Shown here piece by piece: positions 1-5,831 of a stretch of DNA of 13,592 nucleotides. The notes under the pieces are model-generated. The model searched no databases, had not been told where the DNA came from, and worked only from the letters and a program-made list of their open reading frames with translations. The stretch is from Bacillota bacterium. GTDB lineage: Bacteria; Bacillota; DTU065. The position numbers and the translations under genes were made by a program. How positions within the stretch are numbered: position 1 is the stretch's first letter; each line of letters begins with the position of its first letter. Location: NCBI GenBank assembly GCA_012842235.1, contig DUTE01000244.1:1-13592 (forward strand). The letters run 5' to 3'.

Positions 1-54
1 AAATAGCAAGAAATTGTATTTCTTTTAAAATATATAAAAAAAACAGCTTGGATA

Positions 55-81
55 AAAGGATATTTCTCCCAAATGTAAAAT
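55..81 (+). promoter_or_regulatory. Candidate SigH promoter of spoVS
   Basis: AAAGGATAT at 55-63 fits the SigH -35 consensus RnAGGAwWW at every defined position. After an 11-base spacer, GTAAAAT at 75-81 matches the -10 consensus RnnGAAT except for one base (A in place of G). The start of spoVS lies 35 bases downstream. spoVS is known to be SigH-dependent in Bacillus subtilis, which agrees with this match. This is a pattern match by eye and no transcript start has been seen. Confidence 0.6.
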
Positions 82-115
82 ACTGTAAATATATGGTAAC
101 AGGGAGGGCTTTTAA

Positions 116-382
116 GTGGCAGTAGAAGTACTTAAAGTTTCTTCGAAATCAAATCCAAACGCTGTAGCCGGGGCATTAGCGGGTGTCCTCAGGGAAAAAG
201 GGTCGGCAGAAATACAAGCTGTAGGGGCAGGGGCTGTAAACCAAGCCATTAAAGCTATGATTATTTGTCGTGGTTTTGTTGCACCAACCGGCATGGATTT
301 GGTATGTATTCCTGCATTTGCAGACATTTCAATTGACGGTGAAGAACGTACAGCAATGAAGATTATTGTAGAACCACGCTGA
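116..382 (+). CDS. spoVS: Stage V sporulation protein S (SpoVS)
   Basis: Small DNA- or nucleic-acid-binding-like (Alba-related) sporulation regulator of 88 residues, close to the 86 residues of the B. subtilis protein. In B. subtilis it is needed for normal progress through stage V (coat assembly, spore maturation) and also affects septation. Nearly the whole chain is recognisable: KVSSKSNPNAVAGALAGVLRE at about 7-27, AEIQAVGAGAVNQAIKA at about 31-47, RGFVAPTGMDLVCIPAF at about 52-68, and the terminal DGEERTAMKIIVEPR. The start is GTG at 116, preceded by AGGGAGGG at 101-108, which is a good SD site. It appears monocistronic: a SigH-like promoter lies upstream and a terminator begins 16 bases after the stop. 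Identification is near certain; the molecular mechanism is not settled even in model species. Confidence 0.97.
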   Translation: MAVEVLKVSSKSNPNAVAGALAGVLREKGSAEIQAVGAGAVNQAIKAMIICRGFVAPTGMDLVCIPAFADISIDGEERTAMKIIVEPR

Positions 383-397
383 AAGATCAGAAGGTCT

Positions 398-448
398 AAA
401 GAGGCAGAAGAGGGCACAGCCTAAATCTGCCTCTTTGATCTTTTGTTT
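398..448 (+). terminator. Intrinsic terminator after spoVS
   Basis: Perfect 11-bp stem AAAGAGGCAGA (398-408) with TCTGCCTCTTT (426-436), with a 17-base loop, followed by a T-rich stretch (TCTTTTGTTT) ending near 448. The T-run starts a few bases after the stem rather than directly at it, so efficiency is uncertain. It separates spoVS from the downstream genes. Confidence 0.7.
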
Positions 449-494
449 GCTACTAACATTCTAAAATAATGCCTAAAAAGCATTTTCAAGCTTT

Positions 495-543
495 AGGCAC
501 CTAGGCACTCCCAATTACTACTGCCACTAGCCACTAGCCACTG
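495..543. repeat. Short tandem repeats, period 8 then period 7
   Basis: AGGCACCT followed by AGGCACT at 495-509 is a period-8 repeat. CCACTAG twice plus CCACTG at 524-543 is a period-7 repeat. Both are imperfect and short, so each alone could be chance; they resemble the other short arrays in spacers of this window. Confidence 0.6.
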
Positions 544-616
544 TCTGCTTTAATATTTTTTGTCATAATAAATAAAGAGGATTCATCTTATAAGATAGAG
601 AGGTTTATCGTTAATA

Positions 617-638
617 ACACCGGTTATTTAACCGGTGT
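617..638. repeat. Perfect 9-bp hairpin with ATTT loop
   Basis: ACACCGGTT (617-625) pairs perfectly with AACCGGTGT (630-638) around a four-base ATTT loop. No T-run follows it on either strand, so it is not a typical terminator. It is followed 10 bases later by a second small hairpin, AAAGCT/AGCTTT at 649-664, which does have five T residues at its end. Function unknown. Confidence 0.6.
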
Positions 639-727
639 ATGTAAATTTAAAGCTTGATAGCTTTTTAGGTTAATAGAGCTACATTTTCATATATAGCTAA
701 TTTAAACATAGGTAAGTAAGATTGTAA

Positions 728-751
728 GGGCAAAAGGGTAAAAGGGTAAAG
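728..751. repeat. Octamer tandem repeat GGGYAAAA, three copies
   Basis: GGGCAAAA, GGGTAAAA and GGGTAAAG follow each other directly at 728-751, with a period of 8. It lies about 70 bases before the 29-codon ORF. The strand bias (G and A only, apart from single C/T bases) is marked. No function is evident. Confidence 0.7.
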
Positions 752-821
752 AACAATAGAACTTTATGCTCTTAGAACATAAGTAAAAAAATGCTAAATA
801 CCCTGAATTGGTGGTGAGTTT

Positions 822-911
822 ATGTTACAAGAAGTGGGAAGCTTTTTAAAAAAATCAGTTGTTAAAACACAGATATCAAAGACAAATGCTTCTTGTAGCA
901 AAATACTATGA
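822..911 (+). CDS. Possible 29-residue leader ORF coupled to the dipeptidase gene
   Basis: ATG at 822 follows GGTGGTGAG at 811-819, a fair SD site, and opens a 29-codon frame beginning MLQEVGSFLKKSVVK. Its TGA (909-911) overlaps the ATG (908-910) of the dipeptidase gene as ATGA. The dipeptidase ATG has no SD of its own (the bases before it read TGTAGCAAAATACT), so the arrangement suggests translational coupling. The peptide is basic, has no membrane segment or domain I recognise, and could equally be the remnant of a longer gene. Whether a peptide is made is an inference. Confidence 0.35.
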   Translation: MLQEVGSFLKKSVVKTQISKTNASCSKIL

Positions 912-1813
912 TAACCATAGATGGACATTGTGATTTGTTATCCTTTCTTTTGACTGAAGGCCTAGATCACTTTTATAAAGAAGACCCTAAGATCAACAAA
1001 AAAAGTTGGCATTTAGGTGGCCCTGAGCTTTTGGTAACGGCTATTTATGTTTCAGAAAGGTTTATACCTCATCAAAAAGAGGCAAAAGCTCTACAGATGG
1101 CGGGAATTTTTTGGCAACTTGTTGAGAAAAAAGAGTTTATTCCCGTACTTAGAAAACAAGATCTTAGTCAGCCTGGTAAAAAAGCACTTTTGGCGATTGA
1201 AGGTGGTGAGCCTCTAAATAGTATCGAGGATCTCTATGCCTTTTATCGCTTAGGAGTAAGAATGCTCTCTTTTACTTGGAATTACCAAAACCATTTAGCC
1301 ACAGGCTGTATGGAAGATTATCTAGGAGGTTTTACCCAAAAAGGTAAAGAGATAGCTAAAGAAGCACAGAATTTAGGTTTTATTTTTGATGTCTCCCATC
1401 TTAGTGAAGGGAGTTTTTGGGATCTGTGTAAAGGAACAAACTCTCCCTTGATTGCCTCTCATTCAAATGTTTATACTCTTTGTAACCATAAACGAAATCT
1501 TAAAGATGAGCAGATTAAAGCTATAGCCGAGAAAAAAGGGGTTGTAGGTATCAACTTCTGCTCAGAGTTTCTTGAAGAAGCAAACATCCAGGCAGTGGTT
1601 AGACATATTAGCTATATAGCCGGTAAATTTGGTGTAGATTATGTGGGTATTGGTTCAGACTTTTTAGGATTTTCTAAACTAACAAAAGGCCTTGAGAACA
1701 TTAGTAAGTGGCTTAGTTTAGACGAGGCGTTGCAAAAAGAAGGGTTCAACAAAACAGAAAGAGAGAAGGTCCTAGGGGGAAATTTCCAAAGGGTTTTTGA
1801 TAAAGCCCTCTAA
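908..1813 (+). CDS. Membrane dipeptidase (renal dipeptidase, peptidase family M19)
   Basis: Predicted zinc dipeptidase that hydrolyses dipeptides, including ones with a C-terminal D-residue; 301 residues, typical of bacterial M19 enzymes. The metal-site residues are all visible: HxD as H7/D9 in DGHCDL, E98 in AIEGGE, H164 in DVSH, H185 in ASHSN and D251 in GIGSDF. The 21-residue gap between the two histidines matches human DPEP1 (His198/His219). RNLKDEQIKAIAEKKGVVGINF and the terminal GGNFQRVF are also family motifs. No signal peptide or membrane segment is present, so it should be cytoplasmic. The ATG at 908 overlaps the stop of a small upstream ORF and lacks an SD site. Related genes near spoVA or spoVS in spore formers suggest a role in peptide recycling during sporulation, but that is inference. 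A terminator follows 7 bases after the stop. Confidence 0.93.
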   Translation: MITIDGHCDLLSFLLTEGLDHFYKEDPKINKKSWHLGGPELLVTAIYVSERFIPHQKEAKALQMAGIFWQLVEKKEFIPVLRKQDLSQPGKKALLAIEGGEPLNSIEDLYAFYRLGVRMLSFTWNYQNHLATGCMEDYLGGFTQKGKEIAKEAQNLGFIFDVSHLSEGSFWDLCKGTNSPLIASHSNVYTLCNHKRNLKDEQIKAIAEKKGVVGINFCSEFLEEANIQAVVRHISYIAGKFGVDYVGIGSDFLGFSKLTKGLENISKWLSLDEALQKEGFNKTEREKVLGGNFQRVFDKAL

Positions 1814-1820
1814 AAACAAG

Positions 1821-1853
1821 GCACAGTTTCTTAACGAAACCGTGCTTTTTTTT
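1821..1853 (+). terminator. Intrinsic terminator after the dipeptidase gene
   Basis: Stem GCACAGTTTC (1821-1830) with GAAACCGTGC (1836-1845), ten positions with one A-C mismatch and a loop of TTAAC, followed directly by eight T residues. This is a textbook intrinsic terminator and separates the dipeptidase gene from the spoVA operon. Confidence 0.92.
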
Positions 1854-1873
1854 ACCTAAAAATGGTCATACTA
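1844..1873 (+). promoter_or_regulatory. Possible SigG-type promoter of the spoVA operon
   Basis: CATACTA at 1867-1873 fits the SigG/SigF -10 consensus CATnnTA. Eighteen bases upstream the best -35 candidate, GCTTT at 1844-1848, matches only part of the consensus GHATR and lies inside the terminator. spoVA operons are known to be transcribed by SigG in the forespore, so a site here is expected. The -10 is convincing, the -35 is not. Confidence 0.4.
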
Positions 1874-1907
1874 AGTCTAGTAATAAGAAAAGTGGGGGTG
1901 ATTAAGT

Positions 1908-2357
1908 ATGCGAGAAAGGGAGAGTCCGAAGGCCAAAAGGTATGCTCGTTTAGTGGAACAAGAAAAACCAAAGATCTCACTTTTTAGTAATGTGGTTAGA
2001 GCTTTTGTCACAGGTGGTATAATTTGCCTCTTAGGTGAGACTATAAGAACATATCTTCTCTATCTTGGATTAAGCCAACCCTTAGCAGGAGTGTGGATGT
2101 CTATATCGTTGATTTTTTTAGCATCTTTTTTGACAGGCCTTGGGGTTTATGACGAAATAGGTAGGTTTGGTGGGGCAGGTAGTGCTATACCTATTACGGG
2201 ATTTGCTAATTCAATAGTCGCCCCAGCTATGGAATACCGCTCTGAGGGTGCGATTTTAGGCCTTGCAGCTAGGTTATTTATTATCGCCGGACCGGTAATT
2301 GTCTATGGCCTTGTCTCAGCAACAGGTTTTGGTCTTTTAAGGAGTGTCTTTAGATGA
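1908..2357 (+). CDS. spoVAC: Stage V sporulation protein AC (SpoVAC)
   Basis: Integral membrane subunit of the SpoVA channel that moves Ca-dipicolinic acid (DPA) into the developing spore and releases it at germination; in B. subtilis SpoVAC acts as a mechanosensitive channel. Length is 149 residues against 150 in B. subtilis. After a charged, cytoplasmic N-terminus (1-22), hydrophobic segments lie at about 29-55, 60-80, 93-107 and 117-145. The family signature YDEIGRFGGAGSAIPITGF (81-99) is followed by NS and PAMEYRSEGAILG. The start is ATG at 1908, preceded by GGGGGTGATT. The stop overlaps the spoVAD start (ATGA), which implies translational coupling. Identification is firm. Confidence 0.97.
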   Translation: MRERESPKAKRYARLVEQEKPKISLFSNVVRAFVTGGIICLLGETIRTYLLYLGLSQPLAGVWMSISLIFLASFLTGLGVYDEIGRFGGAGSAIPITGFANSIVAPAMEYRSEGAILGLAARLFIIAGPVIVYGLVSATGFGLLRSVFR

Positions 2358-3340
2358 ACAAAACATTTCTGCTAAATAATGTCTATGTAGAAGAGTCGGC
2401 AAGTGTAGTAGGACCATTAGAGGGAGCAGGTCCCCTAGGAGACCTCTTTGATGTTGTTATCCCTGATATTATCTATGGTGAAAGCTCTTTTGAAAAAGCA
2501 GAACGGAAGATGCTTTTAGAGAGTTTAAGTCTTTGCTTAAAAAAAACCAATTACAAACCTGAAGATATAGATCTAGTTTTAGCTGGTGACCTTCTTAACC
2601 AGTTAATCAGTGCAAATTTTGCTGCAAGAGAACTACCTATTGCGTTTGCAGGTATCTTTGGTGCATGCTCTGCTTTTGCTCTCTCGGTTGCTTTAGGTTC
2701 TTTACTTATAGAGGGTGGCCATTTTGAGCGGGTAATTGCTGGGGCATGTTCGCACCATGAAACTGCTGAAAGAACATTTCGTTTTCCGACAGAATTAGGG
2801 GTACAAAGAGCTCCTACAGCACACTGGACTATGTCTGGTGCAGGGACAGTTGTCTTAGGTAAACAAGGTCCTGTAGCTGTTAAAGAAGTTACTATTGGTA
2901 GGGTTGTCGATTATGGTATTAAAGACGCTAGTAACTTAGGGGCAGCGATGGCTCCTGCAGCTTTTGATACCTTAAATTTACATCTAACTAACCTTGGTAA
3001 AAGACCAGAAGACTATGACCTTATAGCTACCGGGGATCTAGGCAGTATCGGACAGATCTGCTTGAAGCATCTTTTAGGGGATGCCTCACTAAGCTCAGGA
3101 AACTTTACAGACTGTGGTCTTTTGGTCTATTCTACCGCACAGGATATTCATGCAGGAGCTAGTGGTTGTGCAGCATCAGCCTGTGTTTTTGCAAGCTATC
3201 TCTACCCTTTACTTACTAAGGGTCTCTTAAAGAAAGTTCTTCTGATTGCAACAGGGGCTCTATTTGGCCAGACAACAGCACAGCAAAAAGACAGTATACC
3301 GGCAGTTGCTCACGCAGTTGCCTTTGAGAAGGTGGGATAA
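2354..3340 (+). CDS. spoVAD: Stage V sporulation protein AD (SpoVAD), DPA-binding
   Basis: Peripheral, thiolase-fold protein that binds dipicolinic acid on the inner forespore membrane and works with SpoVAC and SpoVAE in DPA uptake. Length is 328 residues against 338 in B. subtilis; the missing part is at the very N-terminus. Conserved stretches are GPLGDLFD (26-33), AGDLLNQLISANFAAREL (77-94), IFGACSAFAL with C105 (101-110), SHHETAERTFRFPTELG (133-149), GAAMAPAAFDT and, near the end, the QQKDSIPAVAHAVAFEK segment. The gene overlaps spoVAC by four bases and spoVAE by one (TAATG), so the three are one translational unit. It resembles 3-oxoacyl-ACP synthases only in fold; the combination of motifs is specific to SpoVAD. 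Confidence 0.97.
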   Translation: MNKTFLLNNVYVEESASVVGPLEGAGPLGDLFDVVIPDIIYGESSFEKAERKMLLESLSLCLKKTNYKPEDIDLVLAGDLLNQLISANFAARELPIAFAGIFGACSAFALSVALGSLLIEGGHFERVIAGACSHHETAERTFRFPTELGVQRAPTAHWTMSGAGTVVLGKQGPVAVKEVTIGRVVDYGIKDASNLGAAMAPAAFDTLNLHLTNLGKRPEDYDLIATGDLGSIGQICLKHLLGDASLSSGNFTDCGLLVYSTAQDIHAGASGCAASACVFASYLYPLLTKGLLKKVLLIATGALFGQTTAQQKDSIPAVAHAVAFEKVG

Positions 3341-3690
3341 TGAACTTTTTTTGGGCATTTATATTTGGCGGAGCAGTCTGTGCCATAGGACAGGTAATCT
3401 TAGACAAAACAAAGATGACTCAGGCCGATCTTATGGTGGTTTTAGTTGTTTTTGGTAGTTTAATTTCTGCTTTAGGTTTTTATGATCCCTTAGTTACAAG
3501 ATTTGGTGCAGGAGCTATGGTGCCAGTCTCGAACTTTGGCCACACACTTACCCAAGGAGTTATTATAGGCTACCAAGAAAATGGGTTTTTAGGGGCTTTA
3601 GAGGGAGGATTAGGCAAAGCATCTGCTGTATTAGGAGCGGCGATTATCTTTGGTTTTACGATGGGATTACTATTTAGGCCAAAAGGATAG
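3340..3690 (+). CDS. spoVAE: Stage V sporulation protein AE (SpoVAE, SpoVAEb form)
   Basis: Small membrane subunit of the SpoVA DPA channel, 116 residues, corresponding to the SpoVAEb form. Hydrophobic segments lie at about 2-20, 28-48, 55-75 and 90-112. The signature FGAGAMVPVSNFGHTLTQG at about 55-73 is related to the GAGSxxPITGF motif of SpoVAC, and the two proteins are distant homologues. The start ATG overlaps the spoVAD stop by one base. The operon stops here: no spoVAA, spoVAB, spoVAEa or spoVAF is seen, so it is the short C-D-E set common in clostridia. The stop codon lies within the stem of the downstream hairpin. Confidence 0.95.
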   Translation: MNFFWAFIFGGAVCAIGQVILDKTKMTQADLMVVLVVFGSLISALGFYDPLVTRFGAGAMVPVSNFGHTLTQGVIIGYQENGFLGALEGGLGKASAVLGAAIIFGFTMGLLFRPKG

Positions 3691-3713
3691 GAGGCACATT
3701 TCTGTGCCTCCTA
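3688..3713. terminator. Hairpin between converging spoVAE and the YvlD-like gene
   Basis: Perfect 11-bp stem TAGGAGGCACA (3688-3698) with TGTGCCTCCTA (3703-3713) and a TTTC loop. It begins at the spoVAE stop codon and ends one base before the stop of the minus-strand gene, so it is placed to serve both. On the plus strand it is followed by TCTATCTTAG, a poor T-run; on the minus strand by TCCTTTTGG, somewhat better. Probably a bidirectional terminator. Confidence 0.8.
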
Positions 3714-3714
3714 T

Positions 3715-4050
3715 CTATCTTAGTGATGTAGGAACGAAGATGTCTACAAGCCCAATAATAAAGGCAGCGATTAGAGCACCAAAAATAGTCACATTAAAAC
3801 CAGGCACAATAAATTTGGTTATATAGAGCACCACAGCCGAAACCAAAAACCCGACTATACCTCTACCATATGGAGAGATATTGCGACCTACAGCGCTCTC
3901 AATAATATAGCCTAAAATTGTTATAACCAAAGCAGCAAGAAGCGCCTGGCCGAAGTTTGTAACTGAAAATCCTGGCACGAAAGGGCTGAGAAGTACTAGT
4001 ACAACAGCAGAAACAACTAGTCGGATTGCATGCTTTAACCAATCGCCCAA
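3715..4050 (-). CDS. YvlD-like small membrane protein (phage holin family, Phage_holin_4_2)
   Basis: Membrane protein of 111 residues with four hydrophobic segments (about 8-25, 34-53, 64-82, 86-106), matching the YvlD / Phage_holin_4_2 family. It is an internal duplication: VPGFSVTNFGQALLAALVITI in the first half corresponds to VPGFNVTIFGALIAAFIIGL in the second. The family name comes from phage holins, but chromosomal members are widespread in Gram-positives without any prophage and their job is unknown; B. subtilis YvlD sits in a cell-envelope stress operon. The start is TTG (4050-4048 on the minus strand), chosen because GGGGGTGAG lies 5 bases upstream. It converges on the spoVA operon and has no co-directional neighbour. 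Function is not assigned. Confidence 0.85.
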   Translation of the reverse strand: MGDWLKHAIRLVVSAVVLVLLSPFVPGFSVTNFGQALLAALVITILGYIIESAVGRNISPYGRGIVGFLVSAVVLYITKFIVPGFNVTIFGALIAAFIIGLVDIFVPTSLR

Positions 4051-4344
4051 AAACTCACCCCCTTGAGCCTCGCTCTTAGTGTTAACAGGATACGGCAGTA
4101 AAATACAAAGGAGATTTTTTAATTAAAAAAATTGGACTAATAAACAAAAAATGAATACTATAGATCAACTTGGGCAATTAGCCAATAAGCTAATAGGTCA
4201 GTTGGCATTTTGTCTAATAATAAGATCGCCAAGTGCTCCCCAAATTATGTTAACTAATATGAAGTTTTTCAATTCTTAAATTTATACAGGGAAGAAGATA
4301 AAAAATATATCTTTAGGCCTACTAAAAAAGTTGAATGAACACTT
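4051..4344. other. Non-coding spacer ahead of a terminator that follows no gene
   Basis: About 290 AT-rich bases between the start of the minus-strand gene and an intrinsic terminator on the plus strand. A 42-codon frame (4151-4279) has no SD site and no recognisable product. AAAGGAGAT at 4107-4115 looks like an SD but has no usable start after it. A loose period-8 series (AATTAGCC, AATAAGCT, AATAGGTC) runs over 4176-4199. I see no lysine riboswitch and no T-box sequence. A weak promoter-like pair (TTGGAC at 4132, TACTAT at 4156, spacing 18) could produce a short RNA ending at 4370. Confidence 0.5.
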
Positions 4345-4370
4345 AAAGCACCTTAAAAAGGTGCTTTTTT
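4345..4370 (+). terminator. Intrinsic terminator without an upstream gene
   Basis: Stem AAAGCACCTT (4345-4354) with AAGGTGCTTT (4358-4367), ten perfect pairs and a three-base loop, with six T residues at 4365-4370. The T-run is on the plus strand; the minus-strand exit reads AAGTG and is not a terminator. No plus-strand gene precedes it within 650 bases except spoVAE, which has its own hairpin, so it may end a small RNA or an attenuated leader. Confidence 0.85.
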
Positions 4371-4448
4371 GTTGGTTAGTGATTGATACAGAGGAAGGAT
4401 TTTGCCACTAAGCTCCTAAATTAAAGGAAAGAAGAGTATAAGATAATC

Positions 4449-4511
4449 AATTCTTAGCGGTTTTGCTGTTTTGACCCTCTCTTTTTGCTGTGCTATTATA
4501 TTCTAAGAATT
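4449..4511. repeat. Inverted repeat flanking the lysA promoter
   Basis: AATTCTTAG at 4449-4457 and its exact reverse complement CTAAGAATT at 4503-4511 lie on either side of the -35/-10 boxes, 54 bases centre to centre. The right arm is itself part of a 5-1-5 palindrome ATTCT-A-AGAAT at 4500-4510, which covers the expected transcription start. The layout suits a repressor operator with an auxiliary half-site, but no known binding protein matches. Confidence 0.5.
4471..4499 (+). promoter_or_regulatory. SigA promoter of the lysA-ytfJ operon
   Basis: TTGACC (4471-4476) and TATTAT (4494-4499) are separated by 17 bases, and TGC directly before the -10 gives an extended -10 motif. Transcription would start near 4506, about 50 bases before the lysA start. 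It is one of the two best promoter matches in the window and heads six co-directional genes. Confidence 0.8.
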
Positions 4512-4555
4512 AAAACAGATTTTCCCATACTAATCGGAAGGCGGGGAAAGAAGAA

Positions 4556-5821
4556 TTGCTAGCTAATTTTGCTGTAAATAAAAAAGGACATCTGACTTGG
4601 GGTGGAGCCGATACAGTTGAACTCGCCAAAGAATACGGCACCCCTTTATATGTTATTGACGAAGATATGCTAAGACAAAGAGCTACAGATTTTCAAAAGG
4701 CGATGAAAAAATACTTTCCTCAGGGAGAGGTTATCTACGCAGGTAAGGCACTTTTTTGCCAGGCTCTTTGTGATATTGTCAACGAGTTAGGATTAAGTCT
4801 TGATGTTGTCAGTGGTGGGGAATTATATGTGGCCCTAAAATCAGGTTATCCTCCAGAAAAGATCTATTTTCACGGTAATAATAAATCTCTTGATGAACTA
4901 AAGATGGCACTTAATAATAATGTAGGAACAATAGTTGTGGATAATTGGTTTGAGCTAAACAACCTCGAAGAGCTAGCCAAAGAGATGCAAAAAAAGCCTC
5001 GAATCTATTTAAGAATAGCTCCTGGTATTGAAGCTCATACCCATGTGCATATACAAACTGGCCAAGAAGATAGTAAATTTGGCTTTACAAAAGACGATGC
5101 TTTACTGGCAGCGAAGAAAGCATCTCTGAGTCCAAATTTAGACTTAAAAGGCCTACATTGCCATGTAGGCTCGCAAATAGTTAATTTAGAGTCTTTTACC
5201 ATAACTGCTAAGGTTATGAGTGAGATCAAGGCAAAGATCGAAAGGGAGATTTCAAAAGAGATTGAAGAACTTGATCTTGGTGGTGGCTTAGGTATCCAAT
5301 ATTTACCAGAGGATCCCTATATCAGCCCTGATGAGTTCGTAAAAGCAATATCTTTAGGACTTACTGATTCCAATATAAAACTAAGGGTTGAGCCTGGTCG
5401 TTATTTAATTGGCCAAGCCGGTATCACCTTATATACAATTGGTTCAAAAAAGGAGATACCTGGTTTAAGGACGTATGTAGCAGTAGATGGTGGTATGACA
5501 GATAATCCTCGTGTAGCTCTTTATGATGCGAAGTATCATGCAGTATTGGCTAACAAACCACAAAAAGAAAAGACAGATTTAGTATCTATTGCTGGTAAAT
5601 GTTGTGAATCAGGAGATATGCTTGTATGGGATATTATGTTACCTCACATTGAACCAGGAGACATATTGGCTGTTTTTTCTACTGGTGCTTATAACTATTC
5701 GATGGCAAGCAACTATAATCTTTTGCCAAGGCCAGCAATGATATTTGTCAGAGATGGTATACCTAGAATGGTTGTCCGAAGAGAAACATATGAAGATTTG
5801 CTCTTACGTGATATAAAGTGA
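4556..5821 (+). CDS. lysA: Diaminopimelate decarboxylase
   Basis: PLP enzyme that removes CO2 from meso-diaminopimelate to give L-lysine, the last step of lysine synthesis; 421 residues, the usual length (439 in B. subtilis). Fold-type III features are visible: PLP lysine K64 in VIYAGKALF, H203 in HCHVGSQI, the phosphate-binding GGGLG at 242-246, EPGR at 279-282, C350-E351 in KCCESGD (substrate and dimer site) and Y379 in STGAYNYSM. The usual YAxKAN motif reads YAGKAL here. The start is TTG at 4556, with GGGGAAAG ending about 6 bases upstream; no better ATG exists. It is the first gene after a strong SigA promoter. No lysine riboswitch or T-box was found in the leader. The next gene starts 10 bases downstream. 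Confidence 0.96.
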   Translation: MLANFAVNKKGHLTWGGADTVELAKEYGTPLYVIDEDMLRQRATDFQKAMKKYFPQGEVIYAGKALFCQALCDIVNELGLSLDVVSGGELYVALKSGYPPEKIYFHGNNKSLDELKMALNNNVGTIVVDNWFELNNLEELAKEMQKKPRIYLRIAPGIEAHTHVHIQTGQEDSKFGFTKDDALLAAKKASLSPNLDLKGLHCHVGSQIVNLESFTITAKVMSEIKAKIEREISKEIEELDLGGGLGIQYLPEDPYISPDEFVKAISLGLTDSNIKLRVEPGRYLIGQAGITLYTIGSKKEIPGLRTYVAVDGGMTDNPRVALYDAKYHAVLANKPQKEKTDLVSIAGKCCESGDMLVWDIMLPHIEPGDILAVFSTGAYNYSMASNYNLLPRPAMIFVRDGIPRMVVRRETYEDLLLRDIK

Positions 5822-5831
5822 GGGGTTATAA

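Larger units (their letters stand above)
449..821. other. Long non-coding spacer with hairpins and short repeats
   Basis: About 370 bases between the spoVS terminator and the next possible ORF, with no ORF that has an SD site and no tRNA or riboswitch I recognise. It contains short period-7/8 repeats, a palindrome ATCTTATAAGAT at 585-596, a perfect 9-bp GC-containing hairpin at 617-638 and an AAAGCT/AGCTTT hairpin with trailing T residues at 649-666. I saw no convincing SigA, SigE, SigF or SigG promoter for the dipeptidase gene, although one must lie here if the gene has its own promoter. Confidence 0.6.

Noticed and set aside
8-24. AT-only hairpin AAGAAAT-TGT-ATTTCTT at the left edge followed by T residues, possible terminator or second fold-back
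   Set aside because: Seven weak pairs, no GC core, and no upstream gene visible to judge it.
112-417. Minus-strand 101-codon frame opposite spoVS
   Set aside because: It lies over a nearly fully conserved gene on the other strand and has no recognisable protein features; the same holds for minus-strand frames at 3216-3407, 5035-5229, 7216-7401, 9460-9696 and 12980-13378.
3715-4050. Prophage remnant suggested by the phage-holin family name
   Set aside because: Only this one small membrane protein, of a family common on chromosomes; no other phage gene, attachment site or integrase nearby.
4151-4279. 42-codon plus-strand frame beginning MNTIDQLGQLANK in the spacer before lysA
   Set aside because: No SD near the ATG (the AAAGGAG is more than 30 bases away), no domain, and part of the sequence is a loose period-8 repeat. 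Not called as a gene.
4380-4555. Lysine riboswitch or T-box before lysA
   Set aside because: I could not find the conserved T-box sequence or lysine-riboswitch core segments, and the predicted leader is only about 50 bases.
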